This document shows positions 18,201 through 27,895 of a stretch of 64,000 nt of DNA, piece by piece. This stretch comes from Ructibacterium sp965146665. Lineage in GTDB: Bacteria; Bacillota; Clostridia; Monoglobales; Monoglobaceae. Within the stretch, counting starts at the first letter, position 1. Every line of letters begins with the position of its first letter. Both the position numbers and the translations under genes were made by a program. The stretch is from assembly GCA_965146665.1 (NCBI GenBank), contig CBCTHE010000002.1:1-64000 (forward strand), read 5' to 3'. The notes beneath the pieces are model-generated. The model searched no databases. It worked only from the letters and a program-made list of their open reading frames with translations, and was not told the origin of the DNA.

Positions 18201-20945
18201 TTATTCTGTCATATTGGCAATGATATAAACAATTTTAGCTGATTCAGCCCGAGTCGCTTCTGCACGAGGAAGGAACCGGTTGTTTTCGTTCCCGTTCATA
18301 ACCTGGAGTGCTGCCAAAGCGGCAACCGCGTCAACTGCATACCCGTCAACCTCCGCGGCGTCCAGATAATCGAATGGTTCGCCGTCTGCTGTAATTCCTT
18401 TCTGCTCGAGCATTCTGGCAGCCATAACCGCCATATCCTGTCTGGAAATCCGAGTTCCGATGCCAAAGGTGTTCTCATCAATCCCTTTTACGATGCCCAT
18501 TTCATAAGCGGCAGCAACATACGGCGCATACCATGCATTGTTATCCGCATCCGCAAAGGAAACCGAAGAATCCTTCAGCGGAATATTCATTGCAGCCAAA
18601 ATCATTTTAAGGAATTCTTCTCTGGTTACACTGCTGTCCGGATAGAACCTGCCATCACCGCTGCCGCTGAGTACATTTTTATCTGTGAGATTTTTAATAT
18701 ACGCATACGCCCAATGGCTCTGCGGAACATCTGTGTAAACCGCGGAACCGTTTGCCGGCTCGTTTGTAGGCTGCGGATTGATATCCGGTAAAACAACACT
18801 GCCGCCGCCCGAAACATCGCCGCCCGAACCTCTGCCGCCGCCCGAACCGCTTCCACCGCCGGAAGTTCCGGGTTCTAATACCGGTGCAACAAGCACGGTA
18901 AACTCCTTGGTTTTTGTCTCCTTTTCTTTTTTGGCTTCAGCAGTAAGAATCACTGTTTTCAAAGCATTTACCGGGCGCGTTACTTTTCCTTCCTCCGTAA
19001 TATAGTGGCTGTCGGAGGTCTTCCAAGTGATTATACTGCCTTTTTCCCCGGTTTTCGGCAAGGTTAAGTCGGACTTCACAGATTTTGGAATTTCCAGTTG
19101 GTCCAGGTCATATTGCGCAATTTGCCCGTCTGCAATCAATTCATCAAACAATTCTACCGTATATAATCCAACAGTGTCCGATGATTTTTCATTCACTGTT
19201 AACCGGAAATACTTTGCAGTGGTTATGGGCAATTCACACAATTCTCGTCTGCAATCTCCTAACGTCCCTCCGGTATACAAATCATTCCACCTCTCTCCAT
19301 CATCCGAAGAACTGACAGTATATTTCTGTATACCGTCGCCATGTTCTACAAACAAAGCGGAAGTCACTGTTACAGGGTCAGAAAATATCATTGTGACAGA
19401 CGGCTTTGAATCTGACGGGTCACTTTCCCAGCAGCTTTCAAAATCCCGTCCTGTTGCCTGATACGGATCCCCGCTTGTCGCTTGCAGCGAAGCATGGTAC
19501 TTATTTAAAACATTGCCGGCAAAGCCACGGATAACCGTAATCGGAAATTCTTTTTCCACCGATGCTTTGCCCAATTTTCCTGTAACAATCAGTTTTAAAT
19601 CGGTTTCTTCCTCATTTTTGGGATAGAATACCGCTGTCCCATTCTCGATTTTGCAAACAGTTTCATCGGATACGCTCCATGTAAAAGTCACTCCGCCGGG
19701 ATATAAATACTCCGGAAGCTCAATTTCCGTAACGATTCTGCCCGGGTCCTGCTCTGTAAGCATTCCAAATTCCAGCCGGTCTAAATCGTACTTTATCAAA
19801 TCCTCATCTTTCAGGCCTTCTGTGTCGAAAAAAACAGTCAGCAAAAAATCCCGTGTATATGTAAGTCCGTTGCTATTCAGGGATGCTGTCAAGGTTACCT
19901 GCGTATCTTTTTGGGGACGTTTTAAAATTTCGCCGCTATTGCTTAGAATATCGGTACGGCTCGACTTCCATTCAATATTGTATCCGTTAATTTCGGTCGG
20001 CAAGGGGTTTAGACTCGTTGTAATGCGGTCCGGCGTTGGGTCATTTACATATTCATCCATGTTAATCATTTCTAATGCTTCATTTGCCAACTGCCCGAGC
20101 GTCTTTTCTCCGCCCTCTTCACTCACCAATTGCGCCGCATTTCCGTCAGGATTTTCTTTTGAAGAAACATATAACATTGCCGACCCCGAATCATTGGTAG
20201 CGAGAACAAATGTTATCTCCTCCCTGCCGGAAGCCTTTGCCCGCTTCACACAATCCGTGACATCCATGGTAACCCATACGGGACTTGAATTCGGGTTATC
20301 AGTATGTACGTTTCCGGGTTTATAAGCTGCCAGCATTTCGGACAAAATTGCCGGTTTGTTTGACCATTTCATATTTTCGTCCCATCCGGTCGAATCACTT
20401 GCATGAAGCTGTATCTCGGTATCTCCGTAAGTGTTATTTGAGCCTGATTGTGTCACATACAATTTCAGACTCACTTTTGCCAGCTCCTTCGGAAGCTCAT
20501 CAATCGAAAAGGCCAGATAGCCCAAACGGTTGGTACTGCCGCCTTTGTTATAGGGCTGCTTTGCCACTACTCTCTCCTCTCCTCCGTAGGGACCGCTGTC
20601 ATTGCCTTGCACATAGGTATCTCTCAATAGTTCCGCATGATAAATTTGATACGGCACCAACTCATTCACGGCTTGTTTCAGCGTTGTATATGCCGTTTCC
20701 ACCTCAGCGTCCGAAGCCCCGGTATTCGCTAAAGTCTCTTTTGCAGCAGATAAAGCCTCCGCAAATACCGCAAAACTTTCTTCTTTAAAACCATCTGCCG
20801 TTTTATCGTTGTTTGCATCCACAAGGGCCTGTAAAGTCTCGCGGTTCATCGATTCAGCAAAAGCGGATACTGCATATAAGTTCGTAAAAAGCATACAAAA
20901 TGTAAGCAAACAAACCACAACTTTGTTACTTCTGTTTTTCGTCAT
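18201..20945 (-). CDS. Wall-anchored carbohydrate-binding protein: DNRLRE, F5/8C-like and Ig-like modules plus three SLH repeats
   Basis: A secreted protein of about 914 residues with no evident catalytic domain. The ATG at 20945 is chosen because AAAGGAG lies 8 bases upstream. After the signal peptide comes a helical FIVAR-like segment (about 35-100), then a DNRLRE module (about 105-285) that is closely similar to the first module of the esterase at 20972-24238 (shared KGGSTNR, LQLHAS, NKPAI, VIATNDSGSA patterns). Ig-like repeats of the atrophied type (IxxYDLDxLE) flank a discoidin or F5/8C-like domain at about 475-610 (FVEHGDGIQKYTVSSSDDG, KYFRLTV). A Gly-rich linker leads to three SLH repeats in the last 180 residues (TREEFLKM, TRAESAKI). 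It probably holds the same polymer near the wall for the lyase and esterase. Confidence 0.85.
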   Translation of the reverse strand: MTKNRSNKVVVCLLTFCMLFTNLYAVSAFAESMNRETLQALVDANNDKTADGFKEESFAVFAEALSAAKETLANTGASDAEVETAYTTLKQAVNELVPYQIYHAELLRDTYVQGNDSGPYGGEERVVAKQPYNKGGSTNRLGYLAFSIDELPKELAKVSLKLYVTQSGSNNTYGDTEIQLHASDSTGWDENMKWSNKPAILSEMLAAYKPGNVHTDNPNSSPVWVTMDVTDCVKRAKASGREEITFVLATNDSGSAMLYVSSKENPDGNAAQLVSEEGGEKTLGQLANEALEMINMDEYVNDPTPDRITTSLNPLPTEINGYNIEWKSSRTDILSNSGEILKRPQKDTQVTLTASLNSNGLTYTRDFLLTVFFDTEGLKDEDLIKYDLDRLEFGMLTEQDPGRIVTEIELPEYLYPGGVTFTWSVSDETVCKIENGTAVFYPKNEEETDLKLIVTGKLGKASVEKEFPITVIRGFAGNVLNKYHASLQATSGDPYQATGRDFESCWESDPSDSKPSVTMIFSDPVTVTSALFVEHGDGIQKYTVSSSDDGERWNDLYTGGTLGDCRRELCELPITTAKYFRLTVNEKSSDTVGLYTVELFDELIADGQIAQYDLDQLEIPKSVKSDLTLPKTGEKGSIITWKTSDSHYITEEGKVTRPVNALKTVILTAEAKKEKETKTKEFTVLVAPVLEPGTSGGGSGSGGGRGSGGDVSGGGSVVLPDINPQPTNEPANGSAVYTDVPQSHWAYAYIKNLTDKNVLSGSGDGRFYPDSSVTREEFLKMILAAMNIPLKDSSVSFADADNNAWYAPYVAAAYEMGIVKGIDENTFGIGTRISRQDMAVMAARMLEQKGITADGEPFDYLDAAEVDGYAVDAVAALAALQVMNGNENNRFLPRAEATRAESAKIVYIIANMTE

Positions 20946-20971
20946 CAGATGCACTCCTTTTCACACTTTTC

Positions 20972-23900
20972 TTATAAAAAACGTACAATATCCAATTTTT
21001 TCTCCCGCAAAAGCGCCGTGACATATTGTGCAACCAGTTCAGAACCATATTCTGTAAAGTGAGTCCCATCTCTATACAACTCATTTGCATCCATCGTCTG
21101 GAATTCCGTCCACGTTTTTTCATTCAAATCAATAACCGGAAGTCCCGTTTCTTCAGCAACCGCTTTCATTGCCGCCGAATTTGCATACAGAGATCCTTCA
21201 GCGAGTTCCTTGCTGATATCTGCTTTCTGAACGGGCGGAGTAATAAATACAAAATGTGCCCCTTTCGAGCGCGCAAATGCAGCATAACTCTTCAAATATG
21301 CCTGATACTCTTCAATAGATGTTTTCTTTGAGCCTTTTCCGATTACATCATTATGTCCCAGCTGGAACAAAATGTAGTCGCCGGGCTGTATTTTTTCTCC
21401 GAGCGCCATAGGCCGCCCGGAACGCCACCAGGTACGGGAACTCGTGCCGCTGCGCGCGTAATTCATAAATGCAATACGCTCATTCAAATGACCAGAAAAT
21501 GCAGCAGCCCAGCCCGGCCAGGTTTCTCCATTGACATAAGCCGGTCCCATAGTAGAATCACCTATCATAAACAACTGTGCCGTTTCTTTCTGCGGCGGAT
21601 CGCTCAAAAATACGCTTGCCGGTGTCCAAGGATGCATATTCTCCAGGGAATTCCACACAAATCCTCTGATGTTGTCATTCCCCTTTGCTGTGAAAGGATA
21701 TTCAAATGTATGAATTCGTTCATCAGACGGCAAAGAAATTTCTTTTATCTGATATTCCTCCGCCCGTCCTTCTTCTCCATACCCCTGCACTATAATCAAT
21801 TCTATATTCGCTGTTGTATCGTCCGCGTTTACAGCTGAAAAAACAGCCTTAACCGTCTGGCCCGCTGCCGTCGTTGTAAGCGGCTGACCCGACTCATCCG
21901 TAAAACGTACAGGCGTATAATACATTCCATGACGTCCTGTATAAAATCCCACATTTTTTATCGTACAGTTTGCACCGTTTGGCACTTCCCATTCAATACC
22001 TGCCAAATTGCCGGCATCCTTATTCGTAAAATCAATTTTTTCTCCAACCAACACATTGTTAAAATACAAATCATACTGCCGTGTCCCGAAATCAAAGTAA
22101 ATCTTAACGCTCTTCCAAGCGCTCTCTTTTAAGCCGGGCAGCATAATAAAACTCCATTCATTTCCATTTGCGCCACTGTCGTAGGGAAGTTGTTCTTCCA
22201 TACCATATAAAGTGTTTTTTTCATTGATTGCGGTCATAGCATCTGCAAGGAAGTTAAGCTGAAGAACCTTTATTCCTTTAGAATCACACAACCTTAATTG
22301 CGGCCCGCTGGTGTTCCCGCTGTTGAGCATAATGTCAGCTTCAAAGGTAAAGTTCTGATTAATCACTTCGTTCTCGATACCGGAAATTTGCCAATTCTCT
22401 TTTTGTCCCTCTCCGATATAACTCTTTTCTTCCGATTGGGTATAAAAAGACTCTACAAAATTTAATACACCAAGATCAAGCGGCACGGAATGCTCTGTGC
22501 CGCTGCTGTTTCTGGCTTTCACAGCAAAATGATAGCTCTTTCCCTGTTCAAGACCTGAAACGGTACAGCTTTCTCCTGTCACTCCATCCAAAACCTTATT
22601 TCCATCCCGATACACATCATACACAGCAGGCTCTGCATTTTCCTCTTTCGAAACCGCTTCCGGCCAAAACAGCTCCGCGCTGTCCATTCCGCGCTGTCCA
22701 AATCCCGCTTCGCCATTTCCCGTCCATGCATATGACTGATAGGTATATTCCAATTTGGCAGGATTGCCGCCTGCTTTTTCTAATGCATCAATGACAAAAT
22801 GAACAGAACCATCTCCGGACCCATTATTTGATGTGATTACAAGGGTTGCTTTATTCTTCCCCGCCGCCCGCTGCTGGGTGATATATTCTGTCACATCAAA
22901 ATCAATCCATTGTGCCTTCGCTTCCGTGTCGTAATTGCCGGCATCGTCATGATTTATTACCGGTACCGTCCTTGCAGCTATTTCCGGTGCATTCACCTGG
23001 TCTGTCATCTTCCCTGTAAGTACAGTTGTCTCATTCCAATCTGTGTTGTCTGAAGAATGAATTACAATATTAGTATTGGAAGGATTGACATTCTTATTGG
23101 TAACCGTCCGAACCGCATATACCTTTAACAGCACTTGTGATGCATTTGAGGGAATCGCGCCGATGTCATCAAATCCGAGAAAGGTGGTTCTGGCCGTTGA
23201 ACTGGTCGTACCATAAGGGAACTTTGAAATCAATTCTGTCTTTCCGGTTCCGTTTTCGACATTTCCCCACCGAACATATGTGTCTTTATCTACAACAACC
23301 GAAGCTGTCTTGGCAGTACCGAGTTCCTTTTCCAACACTCCCAGCGAAAGGAGTTCCGTACTCTTCGTTGCATCCTCATTTCTCGCACACACAGAAAAGC
23401 TGTACTTCTGATTCGGTGACAGATACGGTACCATATACTGCAGCTCTTGGGTAACCGCTATTTTTTCACCGTCTTGGTAAATCTCATAATAAACACGATC
23501 CGTGCCGCCGCTCTCCCGAACCGGTTCCGGCCATTCGAGCGACGCTCCGACCTCGGTGCGTTCTGCTTTGACTGTCGGGCTTTCCGGCCAATGATAGGCG
23601 TGTTCTGTATACGTATACGTAAGCTTTGCTGCATTGCCGTCATCGTTCTCCTTAGAGGAAATACCAGTGGTGGCTGACCCACTGTCATTCGTGGCAATGA
23701 CAAAGGTAACCGCTTCCTTTCCCGCAGCTTTTGCAGCGGTAATATAATCCGTCACATCCAAATCAGCCCATACCGGAGCGGAATTTGGATTGTCCTCATG
23801 AATATTTCCTGGTTTAAAAGCAGCTAACATATCCGGCTCAATTGCGGGCTTGTTATTCCAAACGGTTTCTGTTTCACTCCACTCCAAATTTTCGCTGGCA

Positions 23901-24238
23901 TGAAGCTGTAATTCCGTGTCCGCATAGGTTGCGTTCGTTCCGGATTGCGTAATATATACCCGCAGCGACACCTTATCCGGCTTTGCCGGCAATTCCGCGA
24001 TAGGGAAAGCCAAATAAGTCAATCGATTTGTACTCCCCCCTTTATTAAAAGGTTGTTTTGCATACAATATCGGATCCCCACCGTGTCCGCCATCGCCCTG
24101 TTTTACAAAGGTATCTTTCAGTACAGAAACGCTCTCCGTTTTTGTCACATCTACCACATTTTCTGAAGCCGCCCCCGAAATCGGCAATGTCCCAAACAGT
24201 ACTCCCAAACATACCAGCATTATTATTAGCTTTTTCAT
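20972..24238 (-). CDS. Secreted CE12-like SGNH acetylesterase with two DNRLRE modules and a LamG-like module
   Basis: A secreted esterase of about 1088 residues that probably removes acetyl groups from a pectin-like polysaccharide. The ATG at 24238 follows GGAG by 9 bases; an upstream ATG would overlap that site. Signal peptide MKKLIIMLVCLGVLFG. DNRLRE modules span about 35-205 and 300-490, each followed by fibronectin III-like units (SPTVKAERTEVGASLEWPEP). A LamG-like domain lies at about 590-760. The C-terminal 200 residues form an SGNH hydrolase: Ser of GDSTMG (about 895), Asn of LGHND (about 963), Asp and His of DGTHF (about 1057/1060). The GDST, GHND and DGTHF motifs fit rhamnogalacturonan acetylesterases. 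It has no SLH repeats, unlike its downstream neighbours. A promoter and hairpin lie between it and the permease gene. Confidence 0.87.
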   Translation of the reverse strand: MKKLIIMLVCLGVLFGTLPISGAASENVVDVTKTESVSVLKDTFVKQGDGGHGGDPILYAKQPFNKGGSTNRLTYLAFPIAELPAKPDKVSLRVYITQSGTNATYADTELQLHASENLEWSETETVWNNKPAIEPDMLAAFKPGNIHEDNPNSAPVWADLDVTDYITAAKAAGKEAVTFVIATNDSGSATTGISSKENDDGNAAKLTYTYTEHAYHWPESPTVKAERTEVGASLEWPEPVRESGGTDRVYYEIYQDGEKIAVTQELQYMVPYLSPNQKYSFSVCARNEDATKSTELLSLGVLEKELGTAKTASVVVDKDTYVRWGNVENGTGKTELISKFPYGTTSSTARTTFLGFDDIGAIPSNASQVLLKVYAVRTVTNKNVNPSNTNIVIHSSDNTDWNETTVLTGKMTDQVNAPEIAARTVPVINHDDAGNYDTEAKAQWIDFDVTEYITQQRAAGKNKATLVITSNNGSGDGSVHFVIDALEKAGGNPAKLEYTYQSYAWTGNGEAGFGQRGMDSAELFWPEAVSKEENAEPAVYDVYRDGNKVLDGVTGESCTVSGLEQGKSYHFAVKARNSSGTEHSVPLDLGVLNFVESFYTQSEEKSYIGEGQKENWQISGIENEVINQNFTFEADIMLNSGNTSGPQLRLCDSKGIKVLQLNFLADAMTAINEKNTLYGMEEQLPYDSGANGNEWSFIMLPGLKESAWKSVKIYFDFGTRQYDLYFNNVLVGEKIDFTNKDAGNLAGIEWEVPNGANCTIKNVGFYTGRHGMYYTPVRFTDESGQPLTTTAAGQTVKAVFSAVNADDTTANIELIIVQGYGEEGRAEEYQIKEISLPSDERIHTFEYPFTAKGNDNIRGFVWNSLENMHPWTPASVFLSDPPQKETAQLFMIGDSTMGPAYVNGETWPGWAAAFSGHLNERIAFMNYARSGTSSRTWWRSGRPMALGEKIQPGDYILFQLGHNDVIGKGSKKTSIEEYQAYLKSYAAFARSKGAHFVFITPPVQKADISKELAEGSLYANSAAMKAVAEETGLPVIDLNEKTWTEFQTMDANELYRDGTHFTEYGSELVAQYVTALLREKKLDIVRFL

Positions 24239-24370
24239 AATACAATTCTCCATTCTGCCGCAGTTGGCACAATAAGAAAAAAAGTGCCGTCAACAGCTAA
24301 TTTTTATCATAATCCTTAAGAGAAAGATTACTATTGTGGTCTATTTTTGCTGCTCCTATGCTGCTAAACT

Positions 24371-24398
24371 TTTATAATAATTTTACCCACTAAACCAA
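24371..24398 (-). promoter_or_regulatory. Promoter candidate for the esterase-SLH-lyase operon
   Basis: TTGGTT (24398-24393) and TATAAA (24376-24371) with a 16-base spacer on the minus strand, about 130 bases before the esterase start. Between promoter and gene lies an imperfect inverted repeat, GTTGGCAC with GTGCCGTCAAC (about 24263-24297), that may fold in the leader. ACTATTGTG, also found upstream of the GH88 gene, occurs at about 24331-24339 and could be a regulator half-site. Confidence 0.35.
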
Positions 24399-24452
24399 TT
24401 CGGCCCCCCTGATATTATTTTTCGCCTCTCACAACAAGCTTATGTTGTTGCA

Positions 24453-25334
24453 CTACCCCTTAACAGCGCCAACCATAACCCCTTTGACAAAATATTTTTG
24501 CAAAAATGGATATACCAGCAAAATCGGAAGGGTAGAGATGACAATCACAGCATATTTAATGGTCTCGCTCACTGCCATTTGGGAGCCGGCATCCATTCCG
24601 GTCATCATAGACTGCGTATCGCTCATAACAAGTATTTGCCTCAGGACAAGCTGCAGCGGCCACTTGTCAGCAGTATCGATAAAAATCATTGCATTAAACC
24701 AGGAATTCCACTGGGAAACACCGTAATACAAAACCATAACCGCAATGGTGGGCATCGCCAAAGGCAATACAATCCGGTATAAAATCGTAATATGCCCTGC
24801 GCCGTCAATTCGGGCTGATTCCTCTAAGCTGTCCGGGATTGCCGCAAAGCCTGTCCGCATGATAATCAAATTAAAGGTGTTAATCGCAGTAGGCAAAATC
24901 AACGCCAGCAGATTATCCAAAAGTCCAACATCCTTAACAGTAAAATAAAAGGGGATCAGGCCGCCGGAAAAAAACATAGTAAAAATAATCAAAAAGGCTA
25001 ACGGCTTCTGCAGCATAACATTCTTTCTGGTCAGAAAATATGCGCCAAGAGCCGTCAGGATAACACTGACAAATACGCCCCCTACCACAATCATAATCGT
25101 ATTAAGATAAGAATGCATAATTTGTGGATGCACCAACGCCTTTTCATAAGCTATCAGCGTAAATCCAAGAGGCTTCCACAGCAGACCCGAATGAACCAGA
25201 AAGCGCGACGGCTCACTGAAAGAGGCTGAAATAATATACAGGATTGGATATATGGTTATCAGCATCAAAAACATCATAAACAACGCATTTAATACTTCAA
25301 AAACCCGTCTGGATTTCGTTTTCTTTATTGCCAT
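24453..25334 (-). CDS. Carbohydrate ABC transporter permease, LplC/YtcP type
   Basis: An inner-membrane permease of 293 residues with about six transmembrane segments. It shows the family opening SRRVFEVLNALFMMFLMLITIYPILYI, broken into hydrophobic blocks, and the ATPase-coupling EAA loop EESARIDGAGHITILYRIVLP at about 180-200. The C-terminus FVKGVMVGAVKG is the usual ending of this family. A GGAGG site lies 7 bases before the start. It is 13 bases downstream of the partner permease gene and belongs to the lipoprotein-LplB-LplC set of locus 1. No ATPase gene is nearby, which is normal for this transporter class because a shared MsmK-like ATPase serves many systems. Likely cargo: oligosaccharides from the uronate/rhamnose polymer. 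Confidence 0.92.
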   Translation of the reverse strand: MAIKKTKSRRVFEVLNALFMMFLMLITIYPILYIISASFSEPSRFLVHSGLLWKPLGFTLIAYEKALVHPQIMHSYLNTIMIVVGGVFVSVILTALGAYFLTRKNVMLQKPLAFLIIFTMFFSGGLIPFYFTVKDVGLLDNLLALILPTAINTFNLIIMRTGFAAIPDSLEESARIDGAGHITILYRIVLPLAMPTIAVMVLYYGVSQWNSWFNAMIFIDTADKWPLQLVLRQILVMSDTQSMMTGMDAGSQMAVSETIKYAVIVISTLPILLVYPFLQKYFVKGVMVGAVKG

Positions 25335-25347
25335 TTTATTTCCTCCG

Positions 25348-26253
25348 TTACCACAGACTTGTGCTGTTCAGCTTTTTGCTAATAAAGTTTGCGCCGATTA
25401 CAAATGCAAAGTTTATAACAGAGTTAAACAGGCCCACGGCAGTTGAAAAACCATAATCCCGGTTGACCATACCGACCCTATAGACATAGGAGGATATAAC
25501 GTCCGCCTTTTCATAGGTCATGGGATTATACAAAAGAATGATTTTTTCAAAGCCTACATTCATCACTGATCCAAGTCTCAGAATCAGCATTGTCACAATA
25601 GTCGGCAAAATACTCGGGATTGTAATGGCCCACGTTTGACGCAGACGGCCGGCGCCGTCTATTCCGGCCGCTTCATACAGTTCCTGGTCCACCCCGGTCA
25701 GAGCTGCCAGATATATGATACTTCCCCATCCAATTTCCTGCCAGATGCCGCTGATTACATAAATCGGCAGGAAATAGTCCGCATTATTCAGCAAATTGGT
25801 CGGCTCTGTTCCAAACATAGCAAGCAGCTGCGTAACGATACCCTTGTCCGATACAAAGTTACGCAGCATCCCGCAAACTACAACCAATGAAATAAAGTGC
25901 GGCAAATAGGTAATGGTCTGCACTGATTTTGCAAACCATTTATGTTGCAGCTCGTTAATCAGCAGCGCCAGAATGATTGGCGCGGGAAATCCAAAAACAA
26001 TACTTGCCAGACTGATTTCGACCGTATTACGCAAAATTCTAAAAAAATCACTGCTTGCAAAAAAAGTTCTGAAATGCTCACTCCCCACCCATGGACTTCC
26101 CATAATTCCCAATTTGGGGCTGAAATCCTTAAAAGCTATGATTGCTCCATACATGGGTTTATAACAAAAGATAATATAAAAAGCGATCACAGGAAGAACC
26201 AGGATATACAGCGTCCAATTCCGCTTAATATCCTTACTAAGTTTATTTTTCAT
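25348..26253 (-). CDS. Carbohydrate ABC transporter permease, LplB type
   Basis: An inner-membrane permease of about 301 residues. The start at 26253 (MKNKLSKDIKRNWTLYILVLP) is preferred; it has GAGGAAGAG upstream and lies 25 bases after the lipoprotein stop codon, whereas a longer frame would overlap that gene. The family signature FCYKPMYGAIIAFKDFSPKLG follows the first membrane segment. The EAA loop is ELYEAAGIDGAGRLRQTWAITIPSI. The C-terminus VIGANFISKKLNSTSLW is typical of LplB proteins. It pairs with the downstream LplC-type protein to form the channel. Expression is expected to be driven with the GH88 and lipoprotein genes. Confidence 0.92.
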   Translation of the reverse strand: MKNKLSKDIKRNWTLYILVLPVIAFYIIFCYKPMYGAIIAFKDFSPKLGIMGSPWVGSEHFRTFFASSDFFRILRNTVEISLASIVFGFPAPIILALLINELQHKWFAKSVQTITYLPHFISLVVVCGMLRNFVSDKGIVTQLLAMFGTEPTNLLNNADYFLPIYVISGIWQEIGWGSIIYLAALTGVDQELYEAAGIDGAGRLRQTWAITIPSILPTIVTMLILRLGSVMNVGFEKIILLYNPMTYEKADVISSYVYRVGMVNRDYGFSTAVGLFNSVINFAFVIGANFISKKLNSTSLW

Positions 26254-26278
26254 ACTAATCTCTTCCTCTCTGTTTGTT

Positions 26279-27835
26279 TCATCGATTGACGAAACGATCA
26301 TATGCCTCCTGCTGTATTTCGATTGCACGCTCAATTCCGCGCTCTTTCATTCCCCGGTAATATGCATCTTTTTGGTCAAGGCTGAGTTGTCCCGCGATTG
26401 TCTTATACAGAATCTCCTGGCGGTACGTATCTATATCTACCATGATTTTGTTGTATTCCTTGTTTTCTTCCGCAGTCATATGTATCGTAGGTATTAAATA
26501 CTTCGCTGCATCGGTATCAGACCAAACCTCCAGCGCTCTTTTCTGGGATTCCATTCCATAAAACTGATAAATATATTCCTTATCTTGAATAAAGGGACCG
26601 CTGTAACATGCTCGCTGATACTGCCCCATAGCCGCGCCAATGCCAAGTCCGCCATTTTTATCAGGGTCGGTAATAATATCTGTATAAACCGGACGCCCTT
26701 CTTCCATAGTGTAGGAAACCCCCTCTACGCCGAAATTATACAGCATATGTCCAGCTTCGCCGTACCCGTAATCCAACAGCTTAACAGCATTTTCTACATT
26801 TTTTGAATCCGCTGAAATTGCAGCACCATAGCCTGATCCAACAGCGCCTTTCTGACCGGTAAAGGGGCGCTCTCCCCGCTTCATAACCGGATATGGAACG
26901 GGAACAAACTCCGCCTCCGGCTGTGTGCTTTGAAGGGTAGGAATCCATTTTCCGAAATCCCCTCCGGCACTGCCAAATGCCGCGCCGCCCGAACCGCCTG
27001 CCATAACCTCAGTACGGCGTTTTGTGTCGGTATCCATGAAATTCGGATCCAGCAGACCGTCGCGGTACCATCCGGTCATCAGTGTCACAAAATCCCAAAA
27101 GGCGGGCTCGTACGGGCCGAACTTCACCCTTCCGTTCTCCTGGAAATAGGAACCCGTCAGATGATACGCACCCAAAAATGCACTGTGCATACCCAAATAC
27201 TTATTATCCAGATTCAGCGTGAGAGGGATCTCCACGCCGCCGGCCTTAAACGCCCGCAGCATAGTATCCCAATCCTCAATGGTCTCCGGAACAGACAAAT
27301 TTAATTGCTCCAAAATGTCGCTGCGCACCATCCCGCCCATAAATGTTCTGAGCACATCATCCAGTGCATACATAGGGTAAAGATACAAATCCCCGTCTTC
27401 TGTCCGCGCCTCTTTTTCCAAATCAGGATGCTGCTTATAAAACTCCTTTAAATTGGGGGATTGCTGTTCAATTATATCATTTAAAGAAAGGATAACCTCC
27501 TCTTTAATCGCCTGCGCCGGGCCGCCAATATACTTGACCCATTCGTACTCTACAATATCCGGCATCGAACCGGAAGAAATCATTATATTAAACTTTTCAC
27601 TCTCCGACCCGGACGCAGGATGAATGAATTCCACCTCTATCCCCGTTTCTTTCTGTAAAGCCTCCGCAAAGGGGGTCTCGTTCAGACTCCCCGCCTTTGC
27701 AGATACATTTCCGCTCAACGGTACCCACCAAGTCACCTTTCCGCCTGCCGCTTCCTTTGTTCCCGTACTTCCGCAGCCCGTCGTCACGGCCGCGCACATT
27801 GCCGCACTTAAAATTCCAGCAACCAGTCTTTTCAT
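26279..27835 (-). CDS. Extracellular solute-binding lipoprotein of the locus 1 sugar ABC importer
   Basis: A lipid-anchored receptor of about 518 residues that would capture oligosaccharide outside the membrane and pass it to the two permeases. The start at 27835 has GAGG 7 bases upstream. The N-terminus MKRLVAGILSAAMCAAVTTGC ends in a lipobox with Cys21 as the lipidated residue. The mature protein shows the family patterns VTWWVPLSGNV, NIMISSGSMPDIVEYEW and GQKGAVGSGYGAAISADSK. Its size, well above classical 400-residue sugar receptors, is normal for the LplA group. It sits 60 bases downstream of the GH88 gene and directly before the LplB gene. The ligand is inferred from the locus, probably an unsaturated uronate-containing oligosaccharide. 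Confidence 0.9.
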   Translation of the reverse strand: MKRLVAGILSAAMCAAVTTGCGSTGTKEAAGGKVTWWVPLSGNVSAKAGSLNETPFAEALQKETGIEVEFIHPASGSESEKFNIMISSGSMPDIVEYEWVKYIGGPAQAIKEEVILSLNDIIEQQSPNLKEFYKQHPDLEKEARTEDGDLYLYPMYALDDVLRTFMGGMVRSDILEQLNLSVPETIEDWDTMLRAFKAGGVEIPLTLNLDNKYLGMHSAFLGAYHLTGSYFQENGRVKFGPYEPAFWDFVTLMTGWYRDGLLDPNFMDTDTKRRTEVMAGGSGGAAFGSAGGDFGKWIPTLQSTQPEAEFVPVPYPVMKRGERPFTGQKGAVGSGYGAAISADSKNVENAVKLLDYGYGEAGHMLYNFGVEGVSYTMEEGRPVYTDIITDPDKNGGLGIGAAMGQYQRACYSGPFIQDKEYIYQFYGMESQKRALEVWSDTDAAKYLIPTIHMTAEENKEYNKIMVDIDTYRQEILYKTIAGQLSLDQKDAYYRGMKERGIERAIEIQQEAYDRFVNR

Positions 27836-27895
27836 AGTAGCACCTCTTCCCTTCATTTTTCATAAATACCGTTTCCGGACAAAACCAAGTCAGGA

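Noticed and set aside
24431..24448. Small inverted repeat ACAACA/TGTTGT after the permease gene
   Set aside because: Six-bp AT-rich arms without a T tract are too weak to call a terminator.
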